DNA from: Spirochaetota bacterium
GTDB lineage: Bacteria; Spirochaetota; Spirochaetia; Treponematales; Rectinemataceae
DNA length: 49,108 nucleotides
Assembly (NCBI GenBank): GCA_008080685.1
Contig: VKGY01000018.1
Location: 14,534 to 63,641 of the forward strand
Reading direction: 5' to 3'
Both the position numbers and the translations under genes were made by a program. Below are positions 46,385 through 49,108 of the stretch, piece after piece; position 1 is the stretch's first letter, and every line of letters starts with the position of its first letter. The notes beneath the pieces are model-generated. The model had not been told where the DNA came from and ran no database searches. It saw nothing but the letters and a program-made list of their open reading frames with translations.

Positions 46385-47463
46385 TGGCATACTACAAGGC
46401 ACACAGCGTGGGGTATTGTCCTTTGCTTTCATTCTTAGGCTTGGCCCTGGCCCTTTTATCCGCCTCGGCCCAAGCTCCTTCCCAAGGGCTTTCTCAGGCT
46501 CGGCACCCCGCCTTCCTGGCCGCCATGGCGGAGCAAAGGCCTGGGAAGGCTGTGTCCAGGATAGGGGCCCTCTCGGAGTACCAGCCCGCCCTCAAGGGGA
46601 CTGCCCTGGACAGTCCGGTGTATTTCATCGAACCTCAGGATCCAAATCCCGCCTTACCAGCCATCCTCATCCTCGGCGGCTCCCACGGCGACGAAATCGC
46701 AGGCGTCGCCGCCGCCTCGCTCTTCGTTTCCTGGGCGAGGCCTTCAGCCGCACGGCTCATCGTAGTCCCCAGGGCGAACGCCTCAGCCGCCACCTGGCCG
46801 GACCCGGACAGGCCTGGACCCCAGGCGGTGTACATTTCCGGCGCCTCGGGAGACAGGAGTTTTAGATATGGTTCCCGCCTTACCAAGCCCGAGGACGAAA
46901 CCACGCCTGAACTAAGCCTGGCGGACCGGGATTTGCGCAACTTGAATCGCCTGCATCCCGGCGACGCCCAGGGTTCCAAAACAGCCCAGGCAGCGGCGGC
47001 CATCTTTGCGCTCATAATAAAAGAGAACGTAAAGGCAGCCTTCGACCTCCACGAAGCAAGCCCCGTATCCGGCCTGGCGTGGAATATCATCGCCCACCCT
47101 AAAAACCTGACCTACGCGGCTATGGGGATACTCGCCGCGGACGAGAGGGGGGTGAGGATGGTCCTCGACCAATCCAGGGATACGCATCGCGGGCTTTCGC
47201 ACCGCGAGTGGGGCCAGGGCAGCGAGACGGCTGCCTACCTCATCGAAACCCTTAATCCCGGCCAGGTTTCAGGAGGTAGGGCGGATATGGATCATCTGGA
47301 CAATGCCGTCGCCCCCTTGTGGAAGCGGGTTGGCATCCAGGTCGAAACTGTCTTGGCCATCCTCTCGGCCCACTCCGAGATGGACAGTCAGGCCGGCTGG
47401 GCGGAGATCCGAGGGATGCCCGGCTTGGAAGACCTCAAGCATGAATTTACTAAGTACTTCTGA
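46384..47463 (+). CDS. Second exported M14/AstE-like metallohydrolase (paralogue of 43541..44638)
   Basis: 'GGSHGDEIAGVAAASLF', 'RDLRNLNRLHPGDAQ', 'AAFDLHEASP', 'RGLSHREWGQGSETAAYLIETLNPGQV'. Confidence 0.8.
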   Translation: MAYYKAHSVGYCPLLSFLGLALALLSASAQAPSQGLSQARHPAFLAAMAEQRPGKAVSRIGALSEYQPALKGTALDSPVYFIEPQDPNPALPAILILGGSHGDEIAGVAAASLFVSWARPSAARLIVVPRANASAATWPDPDRPGPQAVYISGASGDRSFRYGSRLTKPEDETTPELSLADRDLRNLNRLHPGDAQGSKTAQAAAAIFALIIKENVKAAFDLHEASPVSGLAWNIIAHPKNLTYAAMGILAADERGVRMVLDQSRDTHRGLSHREWGQGSETAAYLIETLNPGQVSGGRADMDHLDNAVAPLWKRVGIQVETVLAILSAHSEMDSQAGWAEIRGMPGLEDLKHEFTKYF

Positions 47464-47824
47464 AGTCGCAGTCCTGATAAAGGAATTCCTAGGACCACTC
47501 CATCCCTTGGCAAAGTGGGTTGCCTTCCTCGCTGGAACTTCCGCGCCCATGGAAGCAATCTCCGAAGCGGAGGAAGAGTTCGGCATGCTCGGCGATCCTA
47601 GCTCCCTGGATGGATCGGATTCGGCCCTCCTGCTTTGGCTTGGCAGGGGAGGGGGAAGCCAGCTTGTGCTGAAGCTTCCCTCCGGGCGATATAGGATAGA
47701 ATATTGGGCCTCCCGGAGCGAAAGCCCCCTAGGAGTCGAAATCGCCTGCGCTCCTTCCCTTGTCATAAGCCCTCCTTGCAGCAGACCCTTGGCTGCCCTT
47801 GTCAGGAAGCTTTCTTCGCATTGA
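47441..47824 (+). CDS. Small uncharacterised protein
   Basis: ATG at 47441 overlaps the preceding gene by about 23 bp; 127 aa, no recognised motif. Confidence 0.45.
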   Translation: MNLLSTSEVAVLIKEFLGPLHPLAKWVAFLAGTSAPMEAISEAEEEFGMLGDPSSLDGSDSALLLWLGRGGGSQLVLKLPSGRYRIEYWASRSESPLGVEIACAPSLVISPPCSRPLAALVRKLSSH

Positions 47825-47847
47825 CAAAACGACGGCCGAAGTATAGT
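47821..47847 (+). promoter_or_regulatory. Possible sigma70-like promoter for prs
   Basis: TTGACA - 15 bp - TATAGT; spacer is short. Confidence 0.4.
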
Positions 47848-47882
47848 TTTGAAACACACCTTCTCTCCAAGGCGGCATTCCC

Positions 47883-49108
47883 ATGAGTTTTTCTGATCCC
47901 ACGAAAATGGGCATCCTCGCTTGTCCCGGCGCAGAGGCCTTCGCCGACCAAGTGATCCGCAAGCTGGCCGGCATCTACAAGCGAAGGTTCGACAGAAAGA
48001 CCCAAGCCTTGGCCGCCCGATACCACATTAGCCAAGAACTCGCCATCCGGAAGATCAATTTCGCCAACGATTCCAATTCCTCCTCGGTGTACATACCCGG
48101 ATTGGTGGACAAATATAGACCACCTCAATTCAAGATCAACGCCCGGCATACCTTCTTCGCTAACGGAGAGATAAAAACCGAAATCCTGGAATCGGTGCGC
48201 GGCAAGGATCTCTTCATCTTCCAGGACATCGAAAATCACCAACCCATCGCCTTCAACGACGGCAGCGTGCACCGCACCATGTCGGTGAACGACCATATCT
48301 TCAACCTATTCGTCACCGTGGACGCGGCGATGCAGGCGGGAGCCAACCGCATCAACTTGGTCCTGCCCATGTACCCATATTCCCGGCAGCATAAAAAGAA
48401 GGGGAGGGAAGGACTCACCGCCGCCCGGATCGGCGTCATGCTGGAAAACCTGGGCGTCTCCCGGATTATCACCCTGGACATCCATTCCCGGGAGATAGAA
48501 AACTGCTTCGACAAGCTACGGCTTGAAAACCTCCACGCCTCCTTCCAGATTATTGAAAAGCTAATGTCCCTCGTGGATATCCAGACCGAACCCCTTGTTG
48601 TCCTGGCCCCCGACACCGGCGCCGTGGATCGCAACAAATTCTACGCCAACGCCCTCCAGCGCCCCCTAGCCCTGCTATATAAGGAGCGGGATTATTCCAA
48701 GGTCACCAAAAGCGCCACCGAGTCCAACATCAGCGAGATGCGGCTTTTGGGAAACGTCGAGGGAAAGACCGTCTTCATGGCCGACGACATGATCGGCACC
48801 GGAGGAACCCTCCTCAAGGGCATGAAGAACCTCAAGGAACTGGGAGCCAGCAAGGTTATCTGCGCCGTGTCCCTGCCCCTTTTCAACGGCCGGGCAATCG
48901 AGGATTTCGACGAAGGCTACCGCCAAGGCCTATTCTATAGGATAATCGGAACCAACGCGGTATTCCACAGGGAATTGCTCCAGAAAGAATGGTACATCCA
49001 CGCAGATGTGACGGGTCTTTTCGCCCAGATTATAAGCCTGGTGCATCACGACAAATCCCTCTCGTCACTTCTGGACAACAGGGACGTCGTAGCTAGGCTG
49101 ATTAAGAA
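47883..49108 (+). CDS. prs: Ribose-phosphate pyrophosphokinase (partial at window end)
   Basis: 'RINLVLPMYPYSRQHKKKGREGLTAARIGVMLENLGVSRIITLDIHS', 'VVLAPDTGAVDRNKFYA', 'VFMADDMIGTGGTLLKGMKNL'. Open to the end of the window. Confidence 0.92.
   Translation, partial: MSFSDPTKMGILACPGAEAFADQVIRKLAGIYKRRFDRKTQALAARYHISQELAIRKINFANDSNSSSVYIPGLVDKYRPPQFKINARHTFFANGEIKTEILESVRGKDLFIFQDIENHQPIAFNDGSVHRTMSVNDHIFNLFVTVDAAMQAGANRINLVLPMYPYSRQHKKKGREGLTAARIGVMLENLGVSRIITLDIHSREIENCFDKLRLENLHASFQIIEKLMSLVDIQTEPLVVLAPDTGAVDRNKFYANALQRPLALLYKERDYSKVTKSATESNISEMRLLGNVEGKTVFMADDMIGTGGTLLKGMKNLKELGASKVICAVSLPLFNGRAIEDFDEGYRQGLFYRIIGTNAVFHRELLQKEWYIHADVTGLFAQIISLVHHDKSLSSLLDNRDVVARLIK

Overview
This 49 kb, GC-rich bacterial chromosomal window is gene-dense. 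Family content and the SRP RNA-dnaX-ybaB-recR order suggest a spirochaete-like genome (inference).

Left half: PAS histidine kinase, transketolase, UvrC, pyruvate kinase, GGDEF protein, YgiQ-type radical SAM, alkaline phosphatase, Holliday-resolvase-like protein, solute-binding lipoprotein, TIGR01212-type radical SAM, acylphosphatase, SDR, MtfA, a tRNA cluster (four tRNA-Ser plus one tRNA-Arg), SRP RNA, dnaX/ybaB/recR, and a DRTGG / HATPase / [FeFe]-hydrogenase-like module.

Centre: an accessory sugar locus at about 29.3-42.5 kb. One operon has the order SBP-permease-permease-YcjQ-YcjR-YcjS-GH13_18 phosphorylase, resembling E. coli ycjNOPQRS(M). It is convergent with GH36 / ROK regulator / amylo-1,6-glucosidase-like genes. 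A perfect 14-bp-arm inverted repeat sits just downstream of a good sigma70-like promoter at the operon head.

Right end: DUF6305, two M14/AstE-like proteins flanking a gamma-glutamyltransferase, and PRPP synthetase running off the window.

The most striking signal is recurrent apparent loss of short internal segments from otherwise well-conserved genes, often removing catalytic or signature motifs: transketolase, alkaline phosphatase, TIGR01212, DRTGG, YcjP-like permease, GH36 and amylo-glucosidase. The histidine kinase also carries a single-base frameshift. This could be genome decay, population variants, or assembly/library error. Reads are needed to decide.

All calls come from reading the sequence and remembered family motifs. 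No database search was run.
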